A stretch of 64,000 nt of DNA from Bin94 sp965215535 (GTDB lineage: Bacteria; Gemmatimonadota; Gemmatimonadetes; Longimicrobiales; Gaopeijiaceae). Positions 33,103 to 42,337 of the stretch are shown one piece after another. Within the stretch, counting starts at the first letter, position 1; the number at the start of each line of letters is the position of its first letter. The DNA lies in NCBI GenBank assembly GCA_965215535.1, contig OZ244063.1, forward strand, positions 1,116,001 through 1,180,000. Reading direction: 5' to 3'. The position numbers and the translations under genes were made by a program. The notes under the pieces are model-generated. The model did not search any database and was not told where the DNA came from. It worked only from the letters and a program-made list of their open reading frames with translations.

Positions 33103-33878
33103 TCAGATGCTGGAGGAGCGCGCGTGCGCACCACACCGGCCGTGTCGCTGGCCATGGCGGGATCCAGCGCCTGCGCTTCCGGCGAATCGGGATAGCTCTC
33201 CAGGAGACGGGCCGTGAACTCCTCAACCTGATCCTGCCACTCCCATTCGGTGTAGATCTCGATCAGGCGCGCAGCCGCGCGGGGGGCGGCCGCAGTCTCG
33301 GGAAAGTTCTCCAGGAGATCAAGAAAAACATACTCGGCCGATTCCAGAATCTTGCGCTGAAGATAGAAGGCCCCTTCCTGGTAGCTCTTTTCTCCGAGCT
33401 TGTTCTGCATCTCGAGCGCCACTGCCGCCGCCGAATCGCCCTGAGGGGTTCCGGGAAAGTCGCCGGCCACATTGCGACAGGTGGTGCGGGCCTGAACGGT
33501 GTACTGGGGATCGCGCTGCGGGTGCGGAGACATCGCCGCATACGAGCGACAGAGCCCCATCCAGGCTTCCGGGGTGCGCGCATCGTCGGGATAGACCTGC
33601 ACAATGCGGGTGTACTCCGAAACCGCGCTCAGGTATTCGCCCTCGGAGAAGAAGGAGCGCGCCAGGTAGTGACGGGCCTCCACCGCCCGGTCAAAGCCCG
33701 GTGCCGTAATCAGGAGGCGCTCGAAGGCGCGCCGGGCTTCGTCCCAGTCGCCATCCGCAAAGGCACGCTGGGCATGTTCGAAGAGCTGCTCTTCGGTCCA
33801 CCCGGAGTAGGGGGGTGCCGATGCGCAGGCAGCCCCCAGAAGCCCCGCCAGGGCACCTGCGGCGAGCGACCTCAGCAC
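33075..33878 (-). CDS. bamD: BamD-like outer-membrane assembly lipoprotein
   Basis: A 267-residue lipoprotein. The signal peptide ends at a lipobox-like LGAAC (Cys18). TPR repeats follow (LFEHAQRAFADGDWDEARRAF, then YLSAVSEYTRIVQVYPDD and further helical pairs to about residue 240), in the BamD/YfiO arrangement. BamD helps BamA insert outer-membrane proteins. The C-terminal 30 residues are not conserved. Overlaps a second TPR lipoprotein upstream by seven bases. Confidence 0.85.
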   Translation of the reverse strand: MLRSLAAGALAGLLGAACASAPPYSGWTEEQLFEHAQRAFADGDWDEARRAFERLLITAPGFDRAVEARHYLARSFFSEGEYLSAVSEYTRIVQVYPDDARTPEAWMGLCRSYAAMSPHPQRDPQYTVQARTTCRNVAGDFPGTPQGDSAAAVALEMQNKLGEKSYQEGAFYLQRKILESAEYVFLDLLENFPETAAAPRAAARLIEIYTEWEWQDQVEEFTARLLESYPDSPEAQALDPAMASDTAGVVRTRAPPASEWGLASGSR

Positions 33879-34957
33879 GGGCCGTCCCCCTCGCCGAAGC
33901 GGATCTGATCGATGCGGGAACGGGCGTCGCGCAAAAGATCGCTCGAGCCGGAGAGATCGGCCCGGGCAACCATGTCGTAGCTCTCGATGGCGGCGGCGCA
34001 GTCGCCCAGCCGCGCCAGGATCTCGCCGCGCTGGAAGTACGAATCCGGAAGCACGGCTCGCGGCTCTCCGAGCTCGAGCACCAGAGCCAGGTAGTCGAGA
34101 ACCTGCTGAACGACATCCATCCCGGCCTCCGCCTCAGCTCCCACGACCCCCATATCGGGCTCTGCCCTGCTCTCTGCGGAGGCACCCGACCCGGCTCCGG
34201 CCTCTTGCACCGGCTGCGCGCCCTCCCCGGCCTCCGCCAGCAGCATCCCGGCCACCGTGTCCTGCGGCGGCATCGCGGCCTCCACCGCGCCCTGATCGAT
34301 CAGCTCCCGGGCCAGACGGTATGCACAGCTTCCGAGGTGCCAGCGCGTCTCGGGTTCGCGACGGGGAACAAGTTCGTTGAACTCCGCCAGGAGCTCCATG
34401 GTGCGGCCGCACTCTCCGATCTCCATATGGGCCAGAGCGGCTTCAAGGATCACCTCGGGGTCGCCGGGACGGGTTCCCAGCACCCTCAGGTACAGAGGCT
34501 GCGCCCGTCCGTGCCGACCGCTTCCACTGTAATGTCGGGCCATCGGCAGAACCAGCTCGGGCACCACGATCCCCGGCCGGAAGTGGAGCGCCGCCTCCAT
34601 CGCCGATGCACCCCCATAGCTGTCCAGATCCGCAAAGGCGCGCCGCGCCCGCGCCACGAAATCCGAGGCGGCCTGGTCGGCGTGGGCGCTGTCCTGCAGA
34701 ACCGCCCGGTCGTACAGCTCGCGCGCCTCTTCCACCCGACCGAGCATGACCTGCGTGTGTGCGGCCCGCATCAGGGCGTCATCTCCGACCCCATCGCGAA
34801 TCGCAAGGCGGTACTCCGCAAGAGCGTCCCCATACTGGCCCTCCGCAAAGGCCCGGTCGCCGCGCTGCAGAGACGATTCACCCCCGCCATCGCCTGCGCA
34901 GCCGCCCAGCGCCCATGCCAGCGCGACTGCATGGAGGCCTCGCACTCCCTGGAACAT
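33872..34957 (-). CDS. TPR-repeat lipoprotein of unknown role
   Basis: A 361-residue protein with lipoprotein signal (MFQGVRGLHAVALAWALGGC, Cys20). TPR-like helical repeats cover about residues 29-225 (RGDRAFAEGQYGDALAEYRLA). An Ala/Glu/Gly-rich linker (about 240-290) and a final TPR-like segment (YFQRGEILARLGDCAAAIESY) follow. Directly upstream of bamD, it may work at the outer membrane, but no specific function is readable. The start at 34957 begins the signal peptide. A -10-like TATATT lies about 90 bases upstream with no good -35. Confidence 0.8.
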   Translation of the reverse strand: MFQGVRGLHAVALAWALGGCAGDGGGESSLQRGDRAFAEGQYGDALAEYRLAIRDGVGDDALMRAAHTQVMLGRVEEARELYDRAVLQDSAHADQAASDFVARARRAFADLDSYGGASAMEAALHFRPGIVVPELVLPMARHYSGSGRHGRAQPLYLRVLGTRPGDPEVILEAALAHMEIGECGRTMELLAEFNELVPRREPETRWHLGSCAYRLARELIDQGAVEAAMPPQDTVAGMLLAEAGEGAQPVQEAGAGSGASAESRAEPDMGVVGAEAEAGMDVVQQVLDYLALVLELGEPRAVLPDSYFQRGEILARLGDCAAAIESYDMVARADLSGSSDLLRDARSRIDQIRFGEGDGPC

Positions 34958-35169
34958 TCCTCTGCGCACCACTCCGCTCTGCTCTTGCCTTGCCTCTGGT
35001 TGGCGACCGCCGGACTTTGCACGAAATCGCTGCGAACACTCCAACCCTCAAATATAGAACAGTTTCACCGTGCAGGGCGTTGCCTCGACCGGTTGGCCAA
35101 TCAACCAGGGAGCGCCACGGAGCACAGCGTCCGGCGCAGATGCAGGCGCCACCCCAATGCCGTTCGGTG

Positions 35170-36132
35170 TTATCGGCCACCTGTCCGAAGGCACTCGCGA
35201 AACCAGGGAATGGTACGCCTGAGCCCCTCGCGCAAATCCACGCGGGGCGACCAGCCGAGTTCACGGCGGGCCACCGCAATATCGGGTTGGCGCACCGCGG
35301 GATCATCGACCGGCAACGGCAGAAAGACCGGCGGCGTCCCGCTTCCCGTCTCCTCCATCACCACCCTGGCCAGATCGCGGATCGACACCTCGGCCGGATT
35401 TCCGATATTCACCGGGTCGGTGCGCTCCGAGTGAAAGAGGCGGACAATGCCCTCGACTTCGTCGTCGATGTGGCAGAAGGAGCGCGTCTGCGAGCCGTCT
35501 CCATAGAGCGTCATCGGTTCGCTCCGCAGCCCCTGCACAATAAAGTTCGACACCACGCGCCCATCGTCCGGCCGCATGCGACTGCCATAGGTGTTGAAGA
35601 TTCTCACAATGCGGGTGGCCAGGCCGTGGGCGCGGTGATAGGCCATCGTCATGGCTTCGCCGTAGCGCTTCGCCTCGTCATAGACGCCCCGCGGCCCAAT
35701 CGGGTTCACATTCCCCCAGTAGCTTTCCGGTTGCGGGTGCACCTGTGGATCTCCATAGACCTCGGAGGTGGAGGCCAGCAGATAGCGGGCGCCGTGGCGG
35801 CGCGCCAGTCCCAGCGTGTTGTGGGTTCCCAGCCCACCCACCTTCAGCGTCTGGATCGGCAACTCGGTGTAGTCCACGGGGCTGGCCGGCGAGGCGAAGT
35901 GCAGAACGCCATCCAGGCGATCGTCCACAAAGAGGGGGCGGCTGATGTCGTGATCGATCAGGCGGAAGCGCTGATTCCCCATCAGGTGATCCAGGTTGTC
36001 GCTGCGCCCCGTCACAAAGTTGTCCACCCCGACTACATGGCAACCATCGCCCAGAAACCGATCCACCAGGTGAGATCCGAGAAACCCCGCCGCGCCGGTA
36101 ATCAGAATCCGCATGCTGCCGGCCTTGCACAT
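35170..36132 (-). CDS. UDP-glucuronate decarboxylase-like NAD-dependent SDR (UXS family)
   Basis: A 320-residue extended SDR. ILITGAAGFLGSHLVD is the NAD site, STSEVYGDP and YDEAK provide the catalytic Ser and Tyr-Lys, and YGDGSQTRSFCHIDD with RIFNTYGSRM matches the UDP-xylose synthase group. This would convert UDP-glucuronate to UDP-xylose, using the product of the UDP-glucose dehydrogenase encoded next to it. Start 36132 has GGAG five bases upstream; MRIL at 36114 is the alternative. Confidence 0.87.
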   Translation of the reverse strand: MCKAGSMRILITGAAGFLGSHLVDRFLGDGCHVVGVDNFVTGRSDNLDHLMGNQRFRLIDHDISRPLFVDDRLDGVLHFASPASPVDYTELPIQTLKVGGLGTHNTLGLARRHGARYLLASTSEVYGDPQVHPQPESYWGNVNPIGPRGVYDEAKRYGEAMTMAYHRAHGLATRIVRIFNTYGSRMRPDDGRVVSNFIVQGLRSEPMTLYGDGSQTRSFCHIDDEVEGIVRLFHSERTDPVNIGNPAEVSIRDLARVVMEETGSGTPPVFLPLPVDDPAVRQPDIAVARRELGWSPRVDLREGLRRTIPWFRECLRTGGR

Positions 36133-36239
36133 CGCCACTCCCGCTGCCCGCCCGGCACAACCCACGAACTGCCGAGGACCGCGAAGCGCTCTGCCCGCCC
36201 TGCGCCTGTTCCCCGTTGCACGCCCGGCGTCATCCGCCT

Positions 36240-37556
36240 CTATCCACCGACTGTCGGAGCCCGGCCCACCGAATGATACTCGAAACCCAGCTCGCGCATG
36301 GTCCGGTCGGAGTAGAGATTGCGCCCATCGAAGATGACCGGTCGCGCCAATAGCTGGCGGATGCGTGCAAAGTCGGGGCGGCGATAGGGATTCCACTCGG
36401 TGTGAATCAGCAGTGCGTCGGCGCCCTCCAGCACATCGTAGTTGCGGGCGCCAAAGTCGATCCGGTCGCCCAGAATGCGGCGCGCCTCCTCCATCGCCAC
36501 CGGATCGTGCGCAACCACGCGGGCCCCCCGCTCAAGCAGCCCTCGAATGGTGACCAGGCTCGGCGCTTCCCGCATGTCATCGGTGTTGGGCTTGAAGGCC
36601 AGCCCCCAGATCGCAAAGCGCCGCCCGGTCAGATCGTCGCCGAAGCGGGCCAGGCATCGTTCGAGCAAGAAGCGCTTCTGCCTCTCGTTGACCTCCTCGA
36701 TCGCATCGAGAATGCCGGCATCCAGTCCCGTCTCCCTCATGATACTGCCCAGCGCTCTGACGTCCTTGGGAAAGCAGGAGCCGCCGTAGCCGATTCCGGC
36801 AAAGAGAAAGGTGGGGCCGATGCGCCGATCCGAGCCCACACCGAGCCGCACCTGGTCCACATCGGCGCCGGTGCGCTCGCAGAGCCGCGCGACCGCATTC
36901 ATGAAGCTGATCCGCAGGGCGAGCATGGCATTGGCCGCGTACTTGGTGATCTCGGCCGATGCGGTGTCCATGACCAGAATCTCGTTGCCGGTCCGTACAA
37001 AGGGGGCGTAGAGATCGCGCAGAAGCGCGGCCGCCACCTCGTCGTCCACCCCGAGCACCACCCGGTCCGGTCTCCGGAAATCGCGGAGCGCGGCGCCCTC
37101 CTTGAGAAATTCCGGATTGGAGCAGACTCGCACCGTGTGTTCGGTTTCGGCTTCGATCGCCTCGCGCACCCGCACCGCCGTTCCCACCGGTACCGTGCTC
37201 TTCGTCACCACAACCCGCTCGCCATCCATGGCCCGCCCGATCTCGCGGGCCGCTGCGAGCACATGGCGAAGATCGGCCGAACCGTCCTCGTCCTGAGGCG
37301 TTCCGACGGCAATGAAGATGATTGCGGATGCGCGCACCGCCGCGGTCACATCGGTGGTGAAGGAAAGCCGCCCCTCGGCAACATTCTGCGCAACGAGCTC
37401 GCTCAGACCGGGCTCAAAGAAGGGGATCCGGTCATTGCGCAGCGCTTCGACCTTCTCCGGCAGAATATCCACACAGATGACATCGTTGCCGGTCTCGGCC
37501 AGGCAGGCGCCGGTGGTCAGACCCACATATCCGCTGCCCAGAACGGCAATCTTCAT
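36240..37556 (-). CDS. ugd: UDP-glucose 6-dehydrogenase
   Basis: A 438-residue enzyme. Rossmann motif VLGSGYVGL, CSNPEFLKEG, and the catalytic cysteine in GYGGSCFPKD all match UDP-glucose dehydrogenases. It oxidises UDP-glucose to UDP-glucuronate with two NAD. Start 37556 has GGAGG eight bases upstream. Neighbouring genes supply a UDP-glucuronate decarboxylase-like enzyme and a second sugar dehydrogenase, pointing to surface-polysaccharide precursors. Confidence 0.93.
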   Translation of the reverse strand: MKIAVLGSGYVGLTTGACLAETGNDVICVDILPEKVEALRNDRIPFFEPGLSELVAQNVAEGRLSFTTDVTAAVRASAIIFIAVGTPQDEDGSADLRHVLAAAREIGRAMDGERVVVTKSTVPVGTAVRVREAIEAETEHTVRVCSNPEFLKEGAALRDFRRPDRVVLGVDDEVAAALLRDLYAPFVRTGNEILVMDTASAEITKYAANAMLALRISFMNAVARLCERTGADVDQVRLGVGSDRRIGPTFLFAGIGYGGSCFPKDVRALGSIMRETGLDAGILDAIEEVNERQKRFLLERCLARFGDDLTGRRFAIWGLAFKPNTDDMREAPSLVTIRGLLERGARVVAHDPVAMEEARRILGDRIDFGARNYDVLEGADALLIHTEWNPYRRPDFARIRQLLARPVIFDGRNLYSDRTMRELGFEYHSVGRAPTVGG

Positions 37557-37641
37557 CGGCCCGGCCTCCATCCCGGGCGGCCTGTGCCTCCGCCCTCGTC
37601 ATTCGGCGACGCTCCCCACCGCGCCGCCACTCCGCACACCC

Positions 37642-38943
37642 TCATTCCTTCACGATCCAGGATTCGGATCGCCCCTGCGCCAGCGGCGCCACAAGATTGC
37701 GCGCATCGATCAGGAGGGTGGCGTGTTCATGGATGAAGGCCGGCTCAAAGAGGGTATGGTCGGTCACGATCACAACGGCATCTGCGGCCCCGAGCGCCAC
37801 CGCATCCAACTCGATCGAAGCCAGCGTGCGCCCCTCCGGCAACTGCCAGAGCGGAACGTGCGGGTCGTGATAGGAAACCACGGCTCCATCGCGCTCCAGA
37901 AGCTCCAGGATCGCGTGCGCCGGCGATTCCCGTACATCGTCCACGTCCTTCTTATAGGCAACCCCAAGAAGAAGAATGCGCGACCCATTCACCGGCTTCC
38001 GGGCACGATTCAATCCCTCGCACACCTTGCCCGTCACAAAGGCCGGCATGGCCGCGTTGATCTCGGTCGCCACATCGATGAAGCGCGTCCGGTAGTCCAT
38101 CGAGCGCATCTTCCAGGAGAGGTAGTGCGGATCGACCGGCAGGCAGTGTCCGCCCAGACCCGGCCCCGGCGTGAACTTCATGAAGCCGAAGGGTTTGGTG
38201 GCGGCGGCATCGATCACCTCCCAGATGTCGAGCCCGAGCCGGTCGGCGATCAGCGCCATCTCGTTGACCAGCCCGATATTGACGGCGCGGAAGGCGTTTT
38301 CGAGGATCTTGGCGAGCTCGGCCGCCTCTGCCGATGAGACCGGAACCATCTCTTCCACAAAGCGGGAATAGAAGTCGAGCCCCACCTCGGTGCAGCGCGG
38401 CGTGACTCCACCGATCACCCTGGGCGTATTGCCCGTCTTCCATCGCGCATTGCCGGGATCGACGCGCTCCGGCGAGAAGCAGAGGAAGAAATCGTGGCCG
38501 GCCCTCAGACCTCCGGCCTCCAGAATGGGGAGCACGACCTCGCGGGTGGTGCCGGGATAGGTCGTCGATTCCAGAACGACCAACTGTCCGGGGTTCAGGG
38601 TCGCCGCCACCGCGCGCGATGCAGCCAGAATGGCCGAGATATCGGGGTCGCGCGTCCGCGACAGGGGGGTGGGCACACAGATGGCGATCGCCTGGCAGGC
38701 ACTCAGCCGGTCCATTGCGGTGGTCGCCTCCAGGAACCCCGCTCCCCTCACGGCCTCCACATCGCCCGGCGTCAGATCGGGCACATGGCTGCACCCGTCA
38801 TTCACCTCCGCAACCACCCCGGGGTCGATATCGAAGCCAAGGGTGCGAATCCCGCTGCGGGCCGCCTCAACGGCAAGAGGCAAACCGACATACCCCAGGC
38901 CGACAACGCCGAATGTGCGGTCGGTCCGGTTCACCGACTCCAC
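37642..38943 (-). CDS. Nucleotide-sugar dehydrogenase (UDP-GlcNAc/ManNAc type, WbpA/WecC-like)
   Basis: A 433-residue member of the UDP-sugar dehydrogenase superfamily but a different branch from the adjacent Ugd. Rossmann motif GVVGLGYVGLPLAVE, CFSPERVDPGN, and the catalytic Cys in GLGGHCLPVDPHYLSW are typical of enzymes acting on UDP-N-acetyl hexosamines. The product would be a UDP-N-acetyl-hexosaminuronic acid for polysaccharide or glycan synthesis. Exact substrate not determined. Confidence 0.88.
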   Translation of the reverse strand: MESVNRTDRTFGVVGLGYVGLPLAVEAARSGIRTLGFDIDPGVVAEVNDGCSHVPDLTPGDVEAVRGAGFLEATTAMDRLSACQAIAICVPTPLSRTRDPDISAILAASRAVAATLNPGQLVVLESTTYPGTTREVVLPILEAGGLRAGHDFFLCFSPERVDPGNARWKTGNTPRVIGGVTPRCTEVGLDFYSRFVEEMVPVSSAEAAELAKILENAFRAVNIGLVNEMALIADRLGLDIWEVIDAAATKPFGFMKFTPGPGLGGHCLPVDPHYLSWKMRSMDYRTRFIDVATEINAAMPAFVTGKVCEGLNRARKPVNGSRILLLGVAYKKDVDDVRESPAHAILELLERDGAVVSYHDPHVPLWQLPEGRTLASIELDAVALGAADAVVIVTDHTLFEPAFIHEHATLLIDARNLVAPLAQGRSESWIVKE

Positions 38944-39066
38944 CCGTACTCTCCGCTCTTCAGACTTCCGGGCGAAGGGTGCGCAGGGACAGCCCGTGGA
39001 TCGTTCCCGGGAATCCGGCGCACACGCGCCTCCGCTCCAATGCCGCCCGATGCCTGTCCACGGCGG

Positions 39067-39630
39067 CTAGGAAGAGGGTTCGGATACCATCTCTCCGTCG
39101 GTGCCGGCATCCTCTTCGGCCATGGAGCCCGAAATCGTGTGCACCTCCAGGAAGTCCTCGGCGAACTCGGCCTGAATGCGGTCCGTGTCCTGCAGAAATG
39201 CGCCCCCGGCCTCCCAGGCGTCGAGGATGGAATCGGACATTGCCATCACGGAGCCGGTCACGGTCAGCCGGTCTCCCGCGACAAAGCTCATCGAGTCGGG
39301 AAGGGCGGCATCGGCAAGATAGAGGAGAAAGGGCGTTCCGGTGTCGAGATTCATCCACAGACTCCGGGCCCCGAGCACGCTGGCGATCTCGACATCCTCG
39401 AGGGTGACCTCCTGGCCGATGTAGGCCGCAGTTCCCATCGAGAAATCCGCCACGGCGACCACATTGACCATGGAATCCATGGCCGGTTCCTCCTCGACCT
39501 CGACAATCTGCGTCGGTTCCGCCGTACGCGAGAGCCAGTACAGAAACCCGCCAACGGTCAGAATGGAGAGAATCATCAACTGAATGCCCAGCTTCGCAGC
39601 GCCTGCGCGGGACTTGAGATTCATTGTCAT
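39067..39630 (-). CDS. Membrane-anchored protein of unknown function
   Basis: A 187-residue protein. A single N-terminal membrane helix (about residues 15-35, IQLMILSILTVGGFLYWLS) is followed by an acidic exported domain. The middle (about 60-130, GQEVTLEDVEIASVLGARSLWMNL and FVAGDRLTVTG) has the strand pattern of an OB-like fold; this is only a guess. The tail is acidic. Start 39630 has GGGAAG upstream. It lies between rplQ and the sugar-dehydrogenase genes and shows no link to either. Confidence 0.68.
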   Translation of the reverse strand: MTMNLKSRAGAAKLGIQLMILSILTVGGFLYWLSRTAEPTQIVEVEEEPAMDSMVNVVAVADFSMGTAAYIGQEVTLEDVEIASVLGARSLWMNLDTGTPFLLYLADAALPDSMSFVAGDRLTVTGSVMAMSDSILDAWEAGGAFLQDTDRIQAEFAEDFLEVHTISGSMAEEDAGTDGEMVSEPSS

Positions 39631-39706
39631 CCGTCTTCCCTGTTTCTCCCGGTTCTGTTGCATGGTAGGGACCGCTCATCGGGGCCCCGATCGCCAAACG
39701 ACGATA

Positions 39707-40060
39707 CTAATCTACGAGTTCGATCAGCGCCATATCCGCGCCGTCGCCCTTGCGGGTTCCCATCTTGAGAATGCGCGTGTATCCTCCCGGCCGCTCCCGG
39801 TAGCGGGGGCCGAGCTCGTCGAAGAGCTTTGCCAGGATCGCGCGGTCGGCAATACGCCGGGCCGCAAGTCTGCGCGCATGGAGATCGCCGCGCCGGGCCA
39901 GGGTAATCAGGCGCTCGGCGTAGGGGCGCAGCTCGCGCGCCTTGGCTGTGGTCGTGCGAATCCGTTCGTGGAGGAAGAGGGACGCCGCAAGGTTTCTCAG
40001 CAGTGCCCGACGGTGGGACGGCGATCGCGAAAGGCCGCGGCCCTTCTTTCTATGGCGCAT
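39707..40060 (-). CDS. rplQ: 50S ribosomal protein L17
   Basis: A 117-residue protein with the standard opening MRHRKKGRGLSRSPSHRRALLRNLA and ending PRKGDGADMALIELVD-type sequence. It sits at the peptide-exit side of the large subunit. It closes the alpha block, 18 bases after rpoA. A perfect 14-base palindrome (39678-39691) follows its stop but has no loop or T-tract, so termination is uncertain. Confidence 0.97.
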   Translation of the reverse strand: MRHRKKGRGLSRSPSHRRALLRNLAASLFLHERIRTTTAKARELRPYAERLITLARRGDLHARRLAARRIADRAILAKLFDELGPRYRERPGGYTRILKMGTRKGDGADMALIELVD

Positions 40061-40078
40061 GATGGGTCTCTCTTCGGG

Positions 40079-41161
40079 TCAGAGCGCTTCGTCCGCCGGG
40101 GCATCGACCCCCTCGGCATCCGCATCGGCAACGAGGAAGCGGCCACTTTCGTCGCGGGTAATCTGCATTCCCAGACGCAGTCCGTGGCGATTCAGGAAGG
40201 TGAAGATCTCTTCGAGCGATTTCTGCCCGAAGTTGTCGATCGCGCGCACCTCTTCCTCGGTTCGGCTCACGAGCTGGTCCAGGCGGGTAATATCCTGCCT
40301 CTGCAACGAGTTCCGGGAACGTTGGCTCAGCTCGACCAGGTCGTCCAGATCGGTTTCCAGGAGCTCGGCAATCTCGACCGAAATCGACTCCCTGGCCGAC
40401 TCCGGGAGCACCTCTCCATCCGGCGACGCCTCGACCGGCGGTCCGCCCTCGGCAAAGTACAGCATGTACTCCAAATGATTGCGAACCAGCTCCGCCGAGT
40501 AGCGAATCGCGCGCTCGGGGGTAATCGAGCCATCGGTCCGCACCTGAACGGTCAGGCGGTCGAAGTCGGTGCGCTGCCCCACGCGCGTCTCCTCGACCGT
40601 AAAGTTGGCGCGCAGCACCGGGTTGTAGATTGCGTCGATCAGAACCAGATCCACCGGGGCGTTGCGCGGCTCTTCGTGCTGATCCGCCAGAACGAATCCC
40701 CTGCCCTTGTTGACATGGAGCTCGATATTCATCTCCACATCGTCCACCAGGGTAAGGATGTGGTGAGAGGGGTCGTGGATCGTCACCGAGGCCGGCCCGC
40801 GAATCATCGCTGCCGTCACCGGTCCCGCGCGGTCCACCCGGATCTCCAGAACGGCGCTCTCCACATTGTCGTCCAGGCTCAGAACCAGATACTTCAGATT
40901 CTGAATGACCTGGTGCACGTCCTCGACCACCGCCGAAATGGTCTGGTGCTCGTGAACGACTCCCTGGATGCGGAAGGCCCAGACTGCGGCGCCCTGCAGC
41001 GAGGAGAGCAGCACTCGCCGCACCGAATTGCCAAGGGTATGTCCGAAGCCACGCTCCAGCGGCTCCAGCACGAAGCTCGCGGAGTGGCCGTCCTCGGATT
41101 CGTTCGTAATCTCGACGCGCTCGGGAAGAACGAGCCCGGTCAGATCAATCGCCTCTTTCAC
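40079..41161 (-). CDS. rpoA: RNA polymerase alpha subunit
   Basis: A 360-residue subunit, about 30 longer than usual. The N-terminal dimerisation domain is typical (LEPLERGFGHTLGNSVRRVLLSSLQGAAV). The C-terminal domain (about residues 270-340, SLEEIFTFLNRHGLRLGM) binds UP elements and activators. The extra length includes an acidic C-terminal tail (DADAEGVDAPADEAL). Lies between rpsD and rplQ as in most bacteria. Confidence 0.98.
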   Translation of the reverse strand: MKEAIDLTGLVLPERVEITNESEDGHSASFVLEPLERGFGHTLGNSVRRVLLSSLQGAAVWAFRIQGVVHEHQTISAVVEDVHQVIQNLKYLVLSLDDNVESAVLEIRVDRAGPVTAAMIRGPASVTIHDPSHHILTLVDDVEMNIELHVNKGRGFVLADQHEEPRNAPVDLVLIDAIYNPVLRANFTVEETRVGQRTDFDRLTVQVRTDGSITPERAIRYSAELVRNHLEYMLYFAEGGPPVEASPDGEVLPESARESISVEIAELLETDLDDLVELSQRSRNSLQRQDITRLDQLVSRTEEEVRAIDNFGQKSLEEIFTFLNRHGLRLGMQITRDESGRFLVADADAEGVDAPADEAL

Positions 41162-41240
41162 CGTCGCTACTCTCCTGGGATATTCAGCATTGCATGGGGT
41201 GGTCGGTCGGGGGCAAGCGGGCCCTCGGCCCGGCCCTTCT

Positions 41241-41876
41241 CTACTTCGAGTAGAGCTCGACGATCAACTGCTCCTGCGCCGCCAGCGGGATATCGCCGCG
41301 AACCGGAATTCGCACGACCCTGCCAACGCGCTGCTTCTCGTCAAGGGCCAGCCAGTCCATCAGGGGCGGCCGGGTACGCGCGGCAAGGCTGGCCTCGACC
41401 AGATCCAGCTCGCGGGATCCATCGCGCAACGCGATCTCGTCGCCCGCCCTGAGCCGGTAGCTGGGCACATTGACCACCGCGCCATTGACCACCACATGTC
41501 GGTGACGCACCAACTGGCGCGCCTGTCTTCGATTGGCGGTCAGTCCGAGACGGAAAACCACGTTGTCGAGTCGGCTCTCAAGCGCGACGATCAGATTTTC
41601 GCCGGTCATTCCGGGACGCCCGGCAGCGTAGCGGAAGAGATTGCGGAACTGCTTCTCGTGCAGGCCGTAGATGCGCTTCACCTTCTGCTTCTCGCGCAAC
41701 TGCACTGCGTAGTCGGACTGTTTGCGCCGGCGCGCGGCGGCCGGACCGAGATGCCCCGGAGGATACTGGCGGCGCTCGACCGGGCACTTCTCGGTGTAGC
41801 ACTTGAATCCCTTGAGGAAGAGCTTTTCGCCCTCGCGGCGGCAGCGCTTGCAAACCGGACCTGTGTATCGTGCCAT
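41241..41876 (-). CDS. rpsD: 30S ribosomal protein S4
   Basis: A 211-residue primary 16S-rRNA-binding protein with an S4 domain (about residues 97-160). It is the zinc-binding form: CKRC and CYTEKC in the first 35 residues supply four cysteines. The ATG at 41876 begins MARYTGPVCKRC, the usual start. In other bacteria S4 autoregulates the alpha operon; no site for that was identified here. Confidence 0.98.
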   Translation of the reverse strand: MARYTGPVCKRCRREGEKLFLKGFKCYTEKCPVERRQYPPGHLGPAAARRRKQSDYAVQLREKQKVKRIYGLHEKQFRNLFRYAAGRPGMTGENLIVALESRLDNVVFRLGLTANRRQARQLVRHRHVVVNGAVVNVPSYRLRAGDEIALRDGSRELDLVEASLAARTRPPLMDWLALDEKQRVGRVVRIPVRGDIPLAAQEQLIVELYSK

Positions 41877-41890
41877 GAATCGATTCCCCG

Positions 41891-42283
41891 CTAGACGCGC
41901 CGCTTCTTGGGCGGGCGGCATCCGTTGTGCGGCAGCGGCGTCACATCGTGAATCGACTGAATGCCGAGCCCGGCGGCGGCCAGCGCCTGGATCGCGGATT
42001 CGCGGCCGGAACCAGGGCCCTGCACACGGACAACGACCTCGCGCACCCCCATGGCCACGGCCTCCCGCCCGGCCTGCTCGGCTGCCAGGGTTGCCGCGAA
42101 GGGGGTCGATTTCTTCGATCCCTTGAACCCGGCCGTTCCCGCCGAGGCCCAGACGAGCGCATCGCCCGCCTTGTCGGCAATGGTAATCAGGGTGTTGTTG
42201 AAGGTCGCCTTGATATGGGCGACTCCCTCCGATGCGACAACCTTGCGGGATTTTCTGCTTCGGGTCGTTTTCGGTCTGGCCAA
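41891..42283 (-). CDS. rpsK: 30S ribosomal protein S11
   Basis: A 130-residue platform protein (IKATFNNTLITIADKAGD; ending CRPPKKRRV). No ATG fits the family N-terminus. I place the start at TTG 42283, preceded by a strong ribosome site GGGGAGAGGTG about five bases upstream, giving a start MARPKTTRSRK as in homologues. An in-frame ATG at 42316 would add 11 atypical residues. Confidence 0.95.
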   Translation of the reverse strand: MARPKTTRSRKSRKVVASEGVAHIKATFNNTLITIADKAGDALVWASAGTAGFKGSKKSTPFAATLAAEQAGREAVAMGVREVVVRVQGPGSGRESAIQALAAAGLGIQSIHDVTPLPHNGCRPPKKRRV

Positions 42284-42337
42284 ACTTTCACCTCTCCCCT
42301 CTCTGCGGGAAGCCAAAGGAATGGAACGTCTGCGTCT

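Noticed and set aside
39678..39691. Perfect palindrome after rplQ as a terminator
   Set aside because: No loop and no T-tract, so intrinsic termination is unlikely; noted only in the rplQ entry.
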